Assembly: GCF_035989305.1 (NCBI RefSeq)
Contig: NZ_CP108514.1
Location: 2,166,001-2,230,000 of the forward strand
Source of the DNA: Streptomyces sp. NBC_01233
Lineage (GTDB): Bacteria; Actinomycetota; Actinomycetes; Streptomycetales; Streptomycetaceae
Length of the DNA: 64,000 nt
Direction: 5' to 3'
Shown: piece after piece, positions 53,467-64,000 of the stretch
Numbering within the stretch: the stretch's first letter is position 1
How the letters are laid out: the number at the start of each line of letters is the position of its first letter
Notes under the pieces: model-generated
Told to the model about the DNA's origin: nothing
Databases searched by the model: none
Seen by the model: only the letters and a program-made list of their open reading frames with translations
Made by a program: the position numbers and the translations under genes

Positions 53467-54300
53467 CTACACCACCACGTGAGCCCCCGCACGCGAACGC
53501 CGCGCAGCCGGAATCACCAGCGGCGTCCCCGTCTCCGGATCGTCGATGATCTGGCACTTCAGGCCGAACACCTTCTCCACCAGCTCCGCCGTGACCACCT
53601 CCGCCGGCGGCCCCTCCGCCACGACCTTCCCGCCCCGCATCGCGATCAGGTGCGTCGCGTAGCGGGCCGCGTGGTTCAGGTCGTGCAGCACCGCGACCAG
53701 CGTCCGCCCCTGGTTCTCGTGCAGCTCCGCGCACAGGTCCAGCACGTCGATCTGGTGCTGGATGTCCAGGTACGTCGTCGGCTCGTCGAGCAGCAGCAGC
53801 GGCGTCTGCTGCGCCAGCGCCATCGCGATCCACACCCGCTGCCGCTGCCCGCCCGACAGCTCGTCGACGGCGCGGTCGGCGAGTTCGGCGACCCCGGTCG
53901 AGGCCATGGACTCGTTCACGACCCGCTCGTCCTCGGCCGACCACTGCCGCAGCAACCCCTGGTGCGGGTACCGGCCGCGCGCGACCAGGTCGGCCACCGT
54001 GATGCCGTCCGGCGCGATCGAGGACTGCGGGAGCAGCCCCAGAGTCTTGGCGACCTTCTTCGCCGGCATCGACCCGATCACCTGCCCGTCCAGCAGCACC
54101 CGCCCGGCGGCCGGCTTCAGCATCCGCGACAGGGCCCGCAGCAGCGTGGACTTGCCGCAGGCGTTGGGGCCGACGATCACCGTGAAGGAGTTGTCGGGGA
54201 TCTCCACCGACAGGTTCTCGGCGATGACCCGCTGGTCGTAGCCGAGCGTCACGTTCTCCGCGGTCAGCCGCTGCACTTGCGTACTCCTCATCAGGTTCAT
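53467..54300 (-). CDS. Iron-siderophore ABC transporter ATPase (FecE/FepC-like)
   Basis: 277 aa. Walker A VGPNACGKSTLLRAL (Ala-Cys in place of Gly-Ser/Ala-Gly), Q-loop GLLPQSS, signature LSGGQRQRVWIAMALAQ, Walker B LLLLDEPTTYLD and H-loop VLHDLNHAARYATH. ATG 54300 overlaps the permease stop (ATGA). Last gene of the three-gene importer. No substrate-binding lipoprotein gene is in the operon, so one from elsewhere must be used. Confidence 0.94.
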   Translation of the reverse strand: MNLMRSTQVQRLTAENVTLGYDQRVIAENLSVEIPDNSFTVIVGPNACGKSTLLRALSRMLKPAAGRVLLDGQVIGSMPAKKVAKTLGLLPQSSIAPDGITVADLVARGRYPHQGLLRQWSAEDERVVNESMASTGVAELADRAVDELSGGQRQRVWIAMALAQQTPLLLLDEPTTYLDIQHQIDVLDLCAELHENQGRTLVAVLHDLNHAARYATHLIAMRGGKVVAEGPPAEVVTAELVEKVFGLKCQIIDDPETGTPLVIPAARRSRAGAHVVV

Positions 54301-55376
54301 ATACGTCCCGCCTTGCGCTCGGTGACGAGCAGCCAGAGCAGGTAGAGACCGCCGACCAGCCCGGTCACCACGCCCACCGGCAACTGGTCGGCGCCGAAGG
54401 CGCGCTGCGAGGCCCAGTCGGACACCATCAGCAGCACCGAGCCCATCAGTGCGGCCGTCAGCAGGTTCCCGCCGGGCGAGCGGGTGAGCCGCCGGGCCAG
54501 CTGCGGCGCGGCCAGCGCGACGAAGCTGATGGGCCCGGCCGCCGCGCTCGCCGCGGTGGTGAGCAGGATCGCCGCGAGCATCAGCAGCAGCCGCGTCCGC
54601 TCCACCCGTACCCCGAGGGCGTACGCGGCGTCGTCGCCCATCTCCATCATCCGCAGGGCCCTGCCCTGCCCGAGGACGAGCGGGAAGAGCACCGCGCAGA
54701 CCGCGAGCAGCGGCCACACCTGGGCCCAGTCGCGGCCGGCCAGCGAGCCGGTCAGCCAGACCATGGCGCGGGTGGCCTCGATCATCTGGGCCTTCGTGAT
54801 CAGGTACTGGATCAAGGCGATGAGCATGGCGGAGGCGCCGATGCCGACCAGCACCAGCCGGTAGCCCTGGATGCCCTGCTTGTACGCCAGCAGGTAGACG
54901 GCGGCTCCGGCCAGCAGGCCGCCGATCAGCGCGCCGACGGCCACCTCGGTGGCATCGCCCTTGAACAGGATGATGACGACGAGCGCGCCGACCACCGAGC
55001 CGTAGCCGAAGCCCAGCAGGTCCGGTGAGCCGAGCGGATTGCGGGAGACCGACTGGAAGACCGCTCCGGCCATCCCGAGGGAGGCGCCGACGAGCAGGGC
55101 GACCAGGACCCGCGGCAGCCGCAGGTCGTTGACGATGAAGTCGTTGGCGGGCGTGCCGTTGCCCAGCAGGGTCTGGACGACGTCCCACGGTGCGATCCGG
55201 AAGTCGCCGGTGCCGATGAGCACGACGGCCAGCGCGAGCGTCACGGCGGCGAGCAGGAGCCCGACGGCCAGCGCGCGCCCCTCGACGCGCAGCGAGATCC
55301 CGCCGGGCAGGTGCAGCGGACGGGGCCCGGACCGGCCCTTGCGAGAGGTGTCGTCCACGGTCGCGGTCACGGTCAC
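54297..55376 (-). CDS. FecCD-family siderophore permease (second subunit)
   Basis: 359 aa, about 9-10 transmembrane helices. FecCD signatures: LRLPRVLVALLVGASLGMAGAVFQSVSRNPLGSPDLLGFGYG and AAGPISFVALAAPQLARRLT. GTG 55376 overlaps the first permease stop (GTGA). It forms a heterodimer pore with the upstream gene's product. Confidence 0.95.
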   Translation of the reverse strand: MTVTATVDDTSRKGRSGPRPLHLPGGISLRVEGRALAVGLLLAAVTLALAVVLIGTGDFRIAPWDVVQTLLGNGTPANDFIVNDLRLPRVLVALLVGASLGMAGAVFQSVSRNPLGSPDLLGFGYGSVVGALVVIILFKGDATEVAVGALIGGLLAGAAVYLLAYKQGIQGYRLVLVGIGASAMLIALIQYLITKAQMIEATRAMVWLTGSLAGRDWAQVWPLLAVCAVLFPLVLGQGRALRMMEMGDDAAYALGVRVERTRLLLMLAAILLTTAASAAAGPISFVALAAPQLARRLTRSPGGNLLTAALMGSVLLMVSDWASQRAFGADQLPVGVVTGLVGGLYLLWLLVTERKAGRI

Positions 55377-56431
55377 AGCTGGGCCATCCTCTTGCGCCGA
55401 ACCAGGTAGATGAAGACGGGGCCGCCGATGAGCGCGGTCACGACGCCGACCTGCAGTTCGGCGGGCCGGGTGACGACACGGCCGACGACGTCGGCGCCGA
55501 GCAGCAGGACGGGTGACAGGACGGCCGAGTACGCGAGCACCCAGCGCATGTCGGGACCGGTGAACGCCCGGACGAGGTGCGGGATCATCAGCCCGATGAA
55601 GACGATGGGCCCGCACGCGGCGGTCGCCGCACCGCACAGCAGGGTGATGGCGACCACGGCGCCGATCCGGGTCCGCGTCAGGTGCGCGCCGAGCGCCCGC
55701 GCCGTGTCGTCGCCCATGGCCATCGCGTTCAGCGGCCGGCCCAACGACAGCGCGAGCACCGCGCCGACGAGCAGGAAGGGGGCCACCTGCCGGACGGTGT
55801 CCATGTTGGCCGAGGCCAGCGAACCCACCGTCCAGAAGCGGAGCTTGTCGAGCGCCTTGCTGTCCATCAGCTGCACGGCGTTGATGTAGCCGACCAGGGC
55901 CGCGCTGGCCGCCGTACCGGCGAGCGCGAGGCGTACCGGGGTCGCACTGCGGCTGCCGCCGAGCACGTACACGACGACCGAGACGACGGCGGCGCCGAGG
56001 AAGGCCCACCACACGAACTCACGGATCGACGTCGCGCCGAAGAAGCTGATCGCGGAGACCACGGCGGCCGCGGCGCCGGCGTTGACGCCGAGAATGCCGG
56101 GCTCGGCCAGCGGGTTGCGGGTCAGCGCCTGCATCACGGCACCGGACAGACCGAGCCCGAGGCCGACCATCAGGCCGAGGAGCGTGCGCGGCACCCGCAG
56201 GTCCCGCACCACCACGTCGGAGGGCGTCCCCGCGTAGGCGAACAGGCCGTGCCAGACCTCGCCGAGTGGCATCTGCTTGGCGCCCACGGCGATGCTCACG
56301 ACGGCGATCAGCGCCAGCACCACGAGGGCGGCGAGCAGACCGGCGGCGCGGGCGGCATGGCGGGGGCGGGCGGCGGCGGCCCGTTCGGGCGCCGCGCTCG
56401 GTTCGGATTCGGGGGGACTCTCGACCAACAC
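55373..56431 (-). CDS. FecCD-family siderophore permease (first subunit)
   Basis: 352 aa, about 10 transmembrane helices. Signatures LRVPRTLLGLMVGLGLGLSGAVMQALTRNPLAEPGILGVNAG and CGPIVFIGLMIPHLVRAFTG. GTG 56431 begins directly after an iron box (56434-56448), so the operon should be repressed by DmdR/IdeR when iron is plentiful. Confidence 0.95.
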   Translation of the reverse strand: MLVESPPESEPSAAPERAAAARPRHAARAAGLLAALVVLALIAVVSIAVGAKQMPLGEVWHGLFAYAGTPSDVVVRDLRVPRTLLGLMVGLGLGLSGAVMQALTRNPLAEPGILGVNAGAAAAVVSAISFFGATSIREFVWWAFLGAAVVSVVVYVLGGSRSATPVRLALAGTAASAALVGYINAVQLMDSKALDKLRFWTVGSLASANMDTVRQVAPFLLVGAVLALSLGRPLNAMAMGDDTARALGAHLTRTRIGAVVAITLLCGAATAACGPIVFIGLMIPHLVRAFTGPDMRWVLAYSAVLSPVLLLGADVVGRVVTRPAELQVGVVTALIGGPVFIYLVRRKRMAQL

Positions 56432-56433
56432 GC

Positions 56434-56448
56434 AGGTTAGGCTAACCT
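56434..56448 (-). promoter_or_regulatory. DmdR/IdeR iron box
   Basis: Perfect 15-bp palindrome AGGTTAGGCTAACCT, matching the known DtxR/IdeR/DmdR consensus (TTAGGTTAGGCTAACCTAA type) at the core. It ends 3 nt before the permease start codon. Confidence 0.85.
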
Positions 56449-56481
56449 AGCCTGCACCCCGGCCGGATCCCCCCTTGCGCC

Positions 56482-57519
56482 CTAAAGACCCAGCCTGGCC
56501 AGCGCCTTCGCCGCATCCAGCGTGCAGGCTCCGTCCCCGGCCGCCGTCCAGGCCGCCGCGCACAGCGCCCGCAGCCCGTCGACCGGATCCCCGCCGTCCC
56601 CGCGCAGCTCCAGCACGCCGCGGTTCAGCGCGACCGCGGTCCAGCCTCCGCAGCGGAACCCCTCCGCGACCGGTTCCACCTCCGGCTGCCCGGTCAGCAA
56701 CCCCCTCAGGTCCCGGTCCACGTACGTCGGCCGGTGCCTCGGCTCGGCCCGCACCAACTGCTCCGCGTCCGTCACCCCGGTCAGCACCAGCAGCGAGTCC
56801 ACCTCCCCGCTGAAGGCTCCCTCGATGTCGGTGTCGAGCCGGTCCCCGACCACCAGCGGCCGCTCCGCCCCGGTCCGCAGCACCGTCTCCCGGTGCATCG
56901 GGGGCAGCGGCTTGCCCGCCACCTGCGGCTCCGCGCCCGTGGCGATCCGTACGACCTCCACCGCGGCCCCGTTGCCCGGCCCGATCCCGCGCGCCCCGGG
57001 GATCGTCAGGTCGGTGTTCGACACGTACCATGGCACCCCGCGGTTGATCGCGTACGAGGCCTCCGCGAACCGCCCCCAGGGCAGATCGGGCCCTCCGTAC
57101 CCCTGCACCACCGCCGCCAGGCCCGCCTCCTCGGCCGAGTCCACCGGCACGAGCCCGCGCTCGCGCAGCGCGACCCGCAGCCCCTCCCCGCCGATCACCA
57201 GCACCTTCGACGCCGGCTCCACCTGCTCTGCGATCAGCCGGGCCACCGCCTGCGCCGAGGTGATCACCTCGGCGGCCTCCGTCGGGATGCCCAGCTCGCT
57301 CAGGTGCTCCGCGACGGCGTCCGGGGTCCGCAGCGCGTTGTTGGTGACGTAGGCGAGGTGCATCCCGTCGGCCCGGGCCGCGGCGAGGGACTCCACGGCG
57401 TACGCGATGGCCTCGCCGCCCGCGTACACCACCCCGTCGAGGTCCAGCAGGGCGGTGTCGTACGCCTGGTGCAGACTCTGCTCACTCGCCGCGGGACTGG
57501 TCCTGCTCTGCCGGGTCAT
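56482..57519 (-). CDS. HAD-IIA phosphatase (NagD/phosphoglycolate-like)
   Basis: 345 aa. HAD motif I LLDLDGVVYAGGEAI, motif II VTNNALRT, C2 cap in the middle, motif III/IV AGKPLPPMHRETV and VVGDRLDTDIEGAFSGEVDSLLVLTGVTD. The C-terminal 75 residues (VEPVAEGFRCGGWTAVALNRG...) form an extra domain often seen in actinobacterial members. Probably dephosphorylates small sugar or nucleotide phosphates; specificity unknown. GAGGAG before ATG 57519. Confidence 0.92.
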   Translation of the reverse strand: MTRQSRTSPAASEQSLHQAYDTALLDLDGVVYAGGEAIAYAVESLAAARADGMHLAYVTNNALRTPDAVAEHLSELGIPTEAAEVITSAQAVARLIAEQVEPASKVLVIGGEGLRVALRERGLVPVDSAEEAGLAAVVQGYGGPDLPWGRFAEASYAINRGVPWYVSNTDLTIPGARGIGPGNGAAVEVVRIATGAEPQVAGKPLPPMHRETVLRTGAERPLVVGDRLDTDIEGAFSGEVDSLLVLTGVTDAEQLVRAEPRHRPTYVDRDLRGLLTGQPEVEPVAEGFRCGGWTAVALNRGVLELRGDGGDPVDGLRALCAAAWTAAGDGACTLDAAKALARLGL

Positions 57520-57593
57520 CGCGTCCGCTCCTCATGGATCGATCTTGTCCGATTCTGCACTGCCCCGATCATCCCGCATGGCGAGACGCGACT

Positions 57594-57599
57594 TACCAT
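57594..57599 (+). promoter_or_regulatory. -10 element (TACCAT) of DUF1015 gene
   Basis: TACCAT, 6 nt, ATG 57606; no Shine-Dalgarno. Leaderless pattern. Confidence 0.5.
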
Positions 57600-57605
57600 G
57601 CAGCA

Positions 57606-58877
57606 ATGACCACACCTGGCACCGCGGACCAAGGGCTGCGACTGATCCCGTTCCATGGCCTGCGCTACGTCCCGGAGCGTGTCGGCAGCCTCGCGGCCGT
57701 CACCTCCCCGCCGTACGACGTGGTCGTGCGCCCCGACGGAGTCGACCACCTCGAATCCGCCGACCCGCACAACATCGTCCGCCTGATCCTCCCGCAGGCC
57801 GGCACCCCGGCCGCACGCAACGAACAGGCCGCCCGCACCCTGCACGACTGGCTCGCCGAGGGCATCCTCAGCGCCGACCCCGAGCCCGCGCTCTACGTGT
57901 ACGAGCAGCACAGGGCCGGCCTGCTCCAGCGCGGCGTCATCGGCGCCCTCGCCCTGTCCGCCGCGGACGCCGGCATCGTCCTCCCCCACGAGGACGTCAT
58001 GCCGGACGTGGTCACCGACCGGGCCGGCCTGATGCGGGCCACTTCCGCCAATCTCGAACCGCTCCTGCTCACCTACCGGGGCGACGACCCCGACACGGGC
58101 GCGGCCGCGGTCGTCGAGCGGACCGCCCGGCGCGCACCGCTGTTGTCCACCACCACCGAGGACGGCTTCCAGCACCGCCTCTGGGCCATCACGGACCCGG
58201 ACGAGCTGGCCACCGTCACGGCGGATCTCAGCCACCGCCAGGCCCTCATCGCCGACGGCCACCACCGCTGGGCGACCTACCTGCGCCTCCAGGAGGAGCA
58301 CGGCTCCCCCACGGCCTGGGACTTCGGCCTGGTCCTCCTCGTGGACACCGCCCGCTACCCGCTCCAGGTCCGCGCCATCCACCGGATGCTGCGCCGGCTC
58401 CCGGTCGCCGACGCCCTCGCCGCCCTCGGCGGCCACTTCCGCATCACTGCGGTCGACGGGCCGCTCCCGCTGGCACTGGACGCCCTCGCGGACGCCTCGG
58501 AACGGGGCAACGCCTTCCTCCTCACCGGCGACGGCACCTTCCACCTGGTCACCGATCCCGACCTGGCGCTCCTCGACCGCACGGTCCGCCACGACCGCCC
58601 GGAGGCCTGGCGCCGGCTGGACGCCACCGTCCTGCACGCCACCCTGCTCGACGCCCTCTGGCACGTTCCGGACGCCCCCGAGGAGATCACGTACATCCAC
58701 GACGCCGCGTCCACCGTGGCCATGGCCGAACGCCACGGGGGCACCGCCGTCCTGCTGCACCCCGTACGGGAAGAGGTCGTACGGGACCTGGCCCGCCAGG
58801 GCGTCACCATGCCCCGGAAGTCCACCTCCTTCGGACCGAAACCAGCCACCGGCTTGGTCCTGCGCGGCCTGGGCTGA
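57606..58877 (+). CDS. DUF1015 family protein
   Basis: 423 aa. Family blocks: FHGLRYVPERVGSLAAVTSPPYDVV near the start; NIVRLILPQ; GVIGALALS; and ALIADGHHRWATYLRLQEEHG, a conserved GHHR block that may be catalytic. HPVREEVVRDLARQGVTMPRKSTSFGPKPATGLVLR at the end is also typical. Function not established, and the family is widespread and often annotated as uncharacterised. Divergent from the HAD phosphatase gene; a strong terminator follows. Confidence 0.93.
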   Translation: MTTPGTADQGLRLIPFHGLRYVPERVGSLAAVTSPPYDVVVRPDGVDHLESADPHNIVRLILPQAGTPAARNEQAARTLHDWLAEGILSADPEPALYVYEQHRAGLLQRGVIGALALSAADAGIVLPHEDVMPDVVTDRAGLMRATSANLEPLLLTYRGDDPDTGAAAVVERTARRAPLLSTTTEDGFQHRLWAITDPDELATVTADLSHRQALIADGHHRWATYLRLQEEHGSPTAWDFGLVLLVDTARYPLQVRAIHRMLRRLPVADALAALGGHFRITAVDGPLPLALDALADASERGNAFLLTGDGTFHLVTDPDLALLDRTVRHDRPEAWRRLDATVLHATLLDALWHVPDAPEEITYIHDAASTVAMAERHGGTAVLLHPVREEVVRDLARQGVTMPRKSTSFGPKPATGLVLRGLG

Positions 58878-58893
58878 ACGCCTCCGGACATGA

Positions 58894-58929
58894 AGAAGGG
58901 CGGTACCCCACCGGGGGTACCGCCCTTCT
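58894..58929. terminator. Bidirectional intrinsic terminator, 16-bp perfect stem
   Basis: AGAAGGGCGGTACCCC/GGGGTACCGCCCTTCT, 4-nt loop, between the convergent DUF1015 gene and the RDD/RGG gene; partly flanked by T-rich sequence on the plus strand. Confidence 0.9.
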
Positions 58930-58946
58930 CATTCGTTCACCGTGCT

Positions 58947-61418
58947 TCAGGCCTTGTCGCGGCCCGAGTCCTGCGCGTCGGCGTCGGCGTCGGTCGCGGA
59001 CTGCTCCAGCGGCTCGTACTCCTCGTCGTCCTCGTCGTAGTACTCGGCGACGTCGGAGGCGCGCTCGGCCGCGGCGATCTCCGCCTCGTCCTCGATCTCG
59101 TCCTCGATCTCGTCCTCGATCTCGTCCTCGATCTCGACGTCGCTGTCGCTGTCGCCGTCGACATCGACATCGACGTCGGACAGGTCGATCGCAGCGTCGA
59201 CGAACTCGACACCGTCGAGCTCGGCGAGGCGGTCCGAGGCGTCGGTGGCCCCGTCCTTGTCCGCTTCGAGGGTCTTGCCGAACCACTCGCGCGCCTCGTC
59301 CTCACGACCGGCGGCCAGCAGGGCGTCGGCGTAGGCGTACCGCAGGCGCGCGGTCCACGGCTGGACGGAGCTGGAGGCCAGCTCCGGGCTCTGCAGCGTC
59401 ACGATGGCCGCTTCGAGCTGCCCCTGGTCCCGCCGGGCACCGGCCGCGACCAGACGCATCTCGACCTGGCCGGCCTTGTCCAGCTTCTGCACCTCGGGCT
59501 CGCCGGCCATGGCCAGCGCCCGCTCCGGACGGCCGAGGCCGCGCTCGCAGTCGGCCATGACGGGCCACAGCTCGACCGAGCCGGTCATGCGCTTGGCGGC
59601 GCGGAACTCCGCGAGGGCCTCGCTGTACTTCTGCGTGGCGTACGCGGCGAAGCCGGCGGCCTCGCGGACGGCGGCGACACGGGAGGCCAGTCGCAGGGCG
59701 ATGCGCGAGTACGCGTACGCCTGCTCGGGGTCCTCGTCGATCAGGCGCGCGACCATGACCAGGTTCTTCGAGACCTCTTCGGCCAGGCCCTTGGGCAGGC
59801 TCAGCAGCTCCTGGCGCACATCGGCGTCGATCTCGAGGCCGGTGACGTCCTCGTCGATCGGAAGCCGCTTGACCGGGTCACGGTCGGAGCGGAAGTCACG
59901 GTCGCCGCCACGGTCATCGCGACCACGGTAGCCACCACGGTCACCACCGCGATCGTCACGGCCACCACGGAACCCGCCACGGTCGCCACCGCGGTCGTCG
60001 CGGCGCGGGTAGGACGGGCGGTCGCCGCCACGGTCGTCACGGCGGAAACCGCCGCCACCGCCACCGGTGGGACGGTCACCGCGGTCGTCACGACGCGGGT
60101 AGGACGGACGGTCCCCGCCACGGTCATCGCGACGCGGGTACGACGGACGGTCGCCACCACGGTCGTCGCGACCGCCGCGGAAACCACCGCGCTCGTCATC
60201 ACGACGCGGGTACGAGGGACGCTCGCCACCACGGTCGTCACGACGCGGGAAGCTGGGACGGTCCCCACCACGGTCGTCACGACGCGGGTACGAGGGACGC
60301 TCGCCACCACGGTCGTCACGACGCGGGTACGACGGACGGTCGCCACCACGGTCGTCACGGCGGAAACCGCCGCCACCGCCACCGGAGGGACGGTCACCGC
60401 GGTCGTCGCGGCGCGGGTAGGACGGACGGTCGCCACCACGGTCGTCGCGACCGCCGCGGAAACCACCGCGCTCGTCATCACGACGCGGGTACGAGGGACG
60501 CTCGCCACCACGGTCGTCACGACGCGGGTACGACGGACGGTCGCCACCACGGTCGTCACGGCGGAAACCGCCGCCACCGCCACCGGAGGGACGCTCGCCA
60601 CGGTCGTCGCGGCGGAAACCGCCGCCACCGCCACCGGAGGGACGCTCGCCACGGTCGTCGCGGCGCGGGTAGGACGGACGGTCGCCACCACGGTCGTCAC
60701 GGCGGAAACCGCCGCCACCGCCACCGGTGGGACGGTCACCGCGGTCGTCACGACGCGGGTAGGACGGACGGTCCCCGCCACGGTCATCGCGGCGCGGGTA
60801 GGACGGACGGTCGCCACCACGGTCGTCGCGACCGCCGCGGAAACCACCGCGCTCGTCATCACGACGCGGGTACGAGGGACGCTCGCCACCACGGTCGTCA
60901 CGGCGGGGGTAGCTCGGGCGGTCGCCGCCACGGTCGTCGCGACCGCCGCGGAAACCACCGCGCTCGTCATCACGACGCGGGTACGAGGGACGCTCGCCAC
61001 CACGGTCGTCACGACGCGGGAAGCTGGGACGGTCCCCACCACGGTCATCGCGACGCGGGTACGACGGACGGTCCCCACCACGGTCGTCACGACGGAAACC
61101 GCCGCCACCACCGCCGCCACCGCCACCGGAGGGACGACCACCGCGGTCGTCGTCACGGCGGGGGTAGCTGGGACGGTCGCCGCCGCGGTCGTCACGGCGG
61201 AAACCGCCGCCACCACCGCCGGCGGGACGCCCGCCACGGTCATCGCGACGGAAGCCGCCGCCACTGCCTGCACCGGCCGGCCGACCACCACGGTCGTCAC
61301 GACGGAACGGGGGACGGTCGCCACCACGGTCGTCACGGCCCCCGCGGTAGCCGCCCCTGTCACCGCCGTCGTTGCGCCGAGGCTCGCGCTCCGGACGATC
61401 GTCGGGAGAGTTGGACAT
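58947..61418 (-). CDS. RDD/RGG-repeat disordered protein with TPR-like C-terminal domain
   Basis: 823 aa. Residues about 20-505 are almost only D, R, G, P, S, Y and E, built from units such as RDDRGGDRPSYPR, ERGGFRGGR and PSGGGGGGFR. Residues 510-735 are ordered: KRLPIDEDVTGLEIDADVRQELLSLPKGLAEEVSKNLVMVARLI, then TPR-like helices (AYAYSRIALRLASRVAAVREAAGFAAYATQKYSEALAEF). The tail is acidic with IEDE repeats. GGAG 8 nt before ATG 61418. The composition resembles eukaryotic RGG proteins that bind RNA and phase-separate; that role is inference. It lies just downstream of an rRNA operon on the same strand, after the rrn terminator. Confidence 0.88.
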   Translation of the reverse strand: MSNSPDDRPEREPRRNDGGDRGGYRGGRDDRGGDRPPFRRDDRGGRPAGAGSGGGFRRDDRGGRPAGGGGGGFRRDDRGGDRPSYPRRDDDRGGRPSGGGGGGGGGGFRRDDRGGDRPSYPRRDDRGGDRPSFPRRDDRGGERPSYPRRDDERGGFRGGRDDRGGDRPSYPRRDDRGGERPSYPRRDDERGGFRGGRDDRGGDRPSYPRRDDRGGDRPSYPRRDDRGDRPTGGGGGGFRRDDRGGDRPSYPRRDDRGERPSGGGGGGFRRDDRGERPSGGGGGGFRRDDRGGDRPSYPRRDDRGGERPSYPRRDDERGGFRGGRDDRGGDRPSYPRRDDRGDRPSGGGGGGFRRDDRGGDRPSYPRRDDRGGERPSYPRRDDRGGDRPSFPRRDDRGGERPSYPRRDDERGGFRGGRDDRGGDRPSYPRRDDRGGDRPSYPRRDDRGDRPTGGGGGGFRRDDRGGDRPSYPRRDDRGGDRGGFRGGRDDRGGDRGGYRGRDDRGGDRDFRSDRDPVKRLPIDEDVTGLEIDADVRQELLSLPKGLAEEVSKNLVMVARLIDEDPEQAYAYSRIALRLASRVAAVREAAGFAAYATQKYSEALAEFRAAKRMTGSVELWPVMADCERGLGRPERALAMAGEPEVQKLDKAGQVEMRLVAAGARRDQGQLEAAIVTLQSPELASSSVQPWTARLRYAYADALLAAGREDEAREWFGKTLEADKDGATDASDRLAELDGVEFVDAAIDLSDVDVDVDGDSDSDVEIEDEIEDEIEDEIEDEAEIAAAERASDVAEYYDEDDEEYEPLEQSATDADADAQDSGRDKA
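59885..61350 (-). repeat. Degenerate tandem repeat block (about 39-bp units)
   Basis: Near-identical 30-60-bp units, many around CGGTCGTCACGACGCGGGTA, encode the RDD/RGG domain. Long exact matches between units (e.g. near 60060 and 60720) make it prone to recombination and assembly error. Confidence 0.9.
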
Positions 61419-61506
61419 GGGTGTAGCTCCTGTCTTCGGGGTACCGCTAGTCATTCTCGCGCAACCAACCCATGGCCGCGCTTCGGCGTAAAGAGGTGAA
61501 ACAAAA

Positions 61507-61551
61507 AAAGGACCCTTGGTCCAGCGTTGAACGCTGGACCAAGGGTCCTTT
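61507..61551 (-). terminator. rRNA operon intrinsic terminator
   Basis: Near-perfect stem of about 19-22 bp (AAAGGACCCTTGGTCCAGCG and its complement) followed on the minus strand by a run of seven T. Located 10 nt beyond the 5S rRNA 3' end. Confidence 0.95.
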
Positions 61552-61560
61552 GAAAGATTG

Positions 61561-61678
61561 TTCGGCGGCGTCCTACTCTCCCACAGGGTCCCCCCTGCAG
61601 TACCATCGGCGCTGAAAGGCTTAGCTTCCGGGTTCGGAATGTAACCGGGCGTTTCCCTAACGCTATGACCACCGAAAC
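61561..61678 (-). rRNA. rrf: 5S ribosomal RNA
   Basis: Reads on the minus strand GTTTCGGTGGTCATAGCGTT ... CCGAACCCGGAAGCTAAGCC ... GGAGAGTAGGACGCCGCCG, the actinobacterial 5S. About 118 nt; ends accurate to 1-2 nt. Last gene of the operon, followed by a strong terminator. Confidence 0.98.
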
Positions 61679-61781
61679 CCTATCGGTTTCGAGCGAACAA
61701 GCACACTTTGTAGTTATGTTCTAGCTCTAGAAACCAGCAACTGTTCGTTGCTTCAGAACTAACACAGTGGACGCGAGCAAC
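61679..61781 (-). other. 23S-5S internal transcribed spacer
   Basis: About 103 nt between the 23S 3' end and 5S, relatively AT-rich with no tRNA; probably contains RNase III processing stems. Confidence 0.75.

Positions 61782-64000
<2,219 letters not shown>

Noticed and set aside
59885..61350. CRISPR-like array of short repeats
   Set aside because: Units are contiguous with no unique spacers, keep one open frame on the minus strand and encode RDD/RGG residues; it is a coding tandem repeat.

Overview
The window is chromosomal DNA from a Streptomyces or very close relative. It has very high G+C, strong third-position GC, many GTG and some TTG starts, Tat-type signal peptides and actinobacterial families such as DUF5685, DUF6643-like, Rpf, TlyA and GH15 trehalase. 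The order sepF paralogue, der-plsC-cmk-tyrA, rluB-scpB-scpA-RHH-parA, ald, nudF, pyrG, recN-nadK-tlyA recalls the core-chromosome region of S. coelicolor. That comparison is from memory, not from an alignment.

Layout. 1-8.3 kb: a truncated streptogrisin-like protease, a DUF1684 gene frameshifted inside a small palindromic repeat, a DUF5685 protein, a sepF paralogue, a glutaryl-CoA-dehydrogenase-like enzyme, an MFS exporter and a membrane mannosyltransferase. 8.5-14.1 kb: PAP2 phosphatase, WYL regulator, two secreted proteins (one an Rpf-like cell-wall lytic enzyme) and two conserved proteins. 14.1-18.4 kb: der, plsC, cmk, tyrA. 18.5-20 kb: DUF937, DUF952 and a Tat/lipobox Rieske protein. 19.97-21.42 kb: an IS110-family element. 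21.5-26.4 kb: an NAD/ADP-ribose cluster (pnuC, nadR, NrtR-type NUDIX regulator, ADP-ribosylglycohydrolase, two RlaP-like nucleotidyltransferases). 26.5-32.1 kb: the chromosome-segregation block rluB, scpB, scpA, RHH protein, parA. 32.4-38.5 kb: ald, an NB-ARC/TPR protein, nudF, pyrG. 39-48.8 kb: GH15 enzyme, FAD oxidase, amine oxidase plus amino-acid/amine permease with a divergent PucR regulator, GT4 glycosyltransferase. 49-53.3 kb: recN, nadK, tlyA and two small genes. 53.5-56.4 kb: an iron-siderophore importer (ATPase and two permeases) behind an iron box. 56.5-61.4 kb: HAD phosphatase, DUF1015 protein and a very repetitive RDD/RGG protein. 61.5-64 kb: the 3' end of an rRNA operon on the minus strand (5S, then most of 23S running off the window).

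The most interesting item is the IS110 element. Its non-coding end upstream of the recombinase carries short segments that repeat both proposed termini, with a hairpin between them. A third segment is complementary to the core plus the right target flank. This is what a bridge RNA (seekRNA) should look like. It lets me propose exact ends (CT core, element 19975-21416) and an empty site in which the Rieske gene regains a terminator hairpin 17 nt after its stop.

The second is the NAD/ADP-ribose cluster. Its minus-strand genes are joined by ATGA overlaps or a 3-nt gap. A palindrome ATAGTC-N5-GACTAT stands in front of pnuC, a likely site for the NrtR-type protein encoded in the same operon.

Other recurring themes are a dispersed 33-bp palindromic repeat found both between and inside genes, many probable leaderless starts (TANNNT 6-8 nt before the start codon), and three housekeeping proteins (ScpA, RluB, the RDD/RGG protein) with large repeat-built disordered regions.
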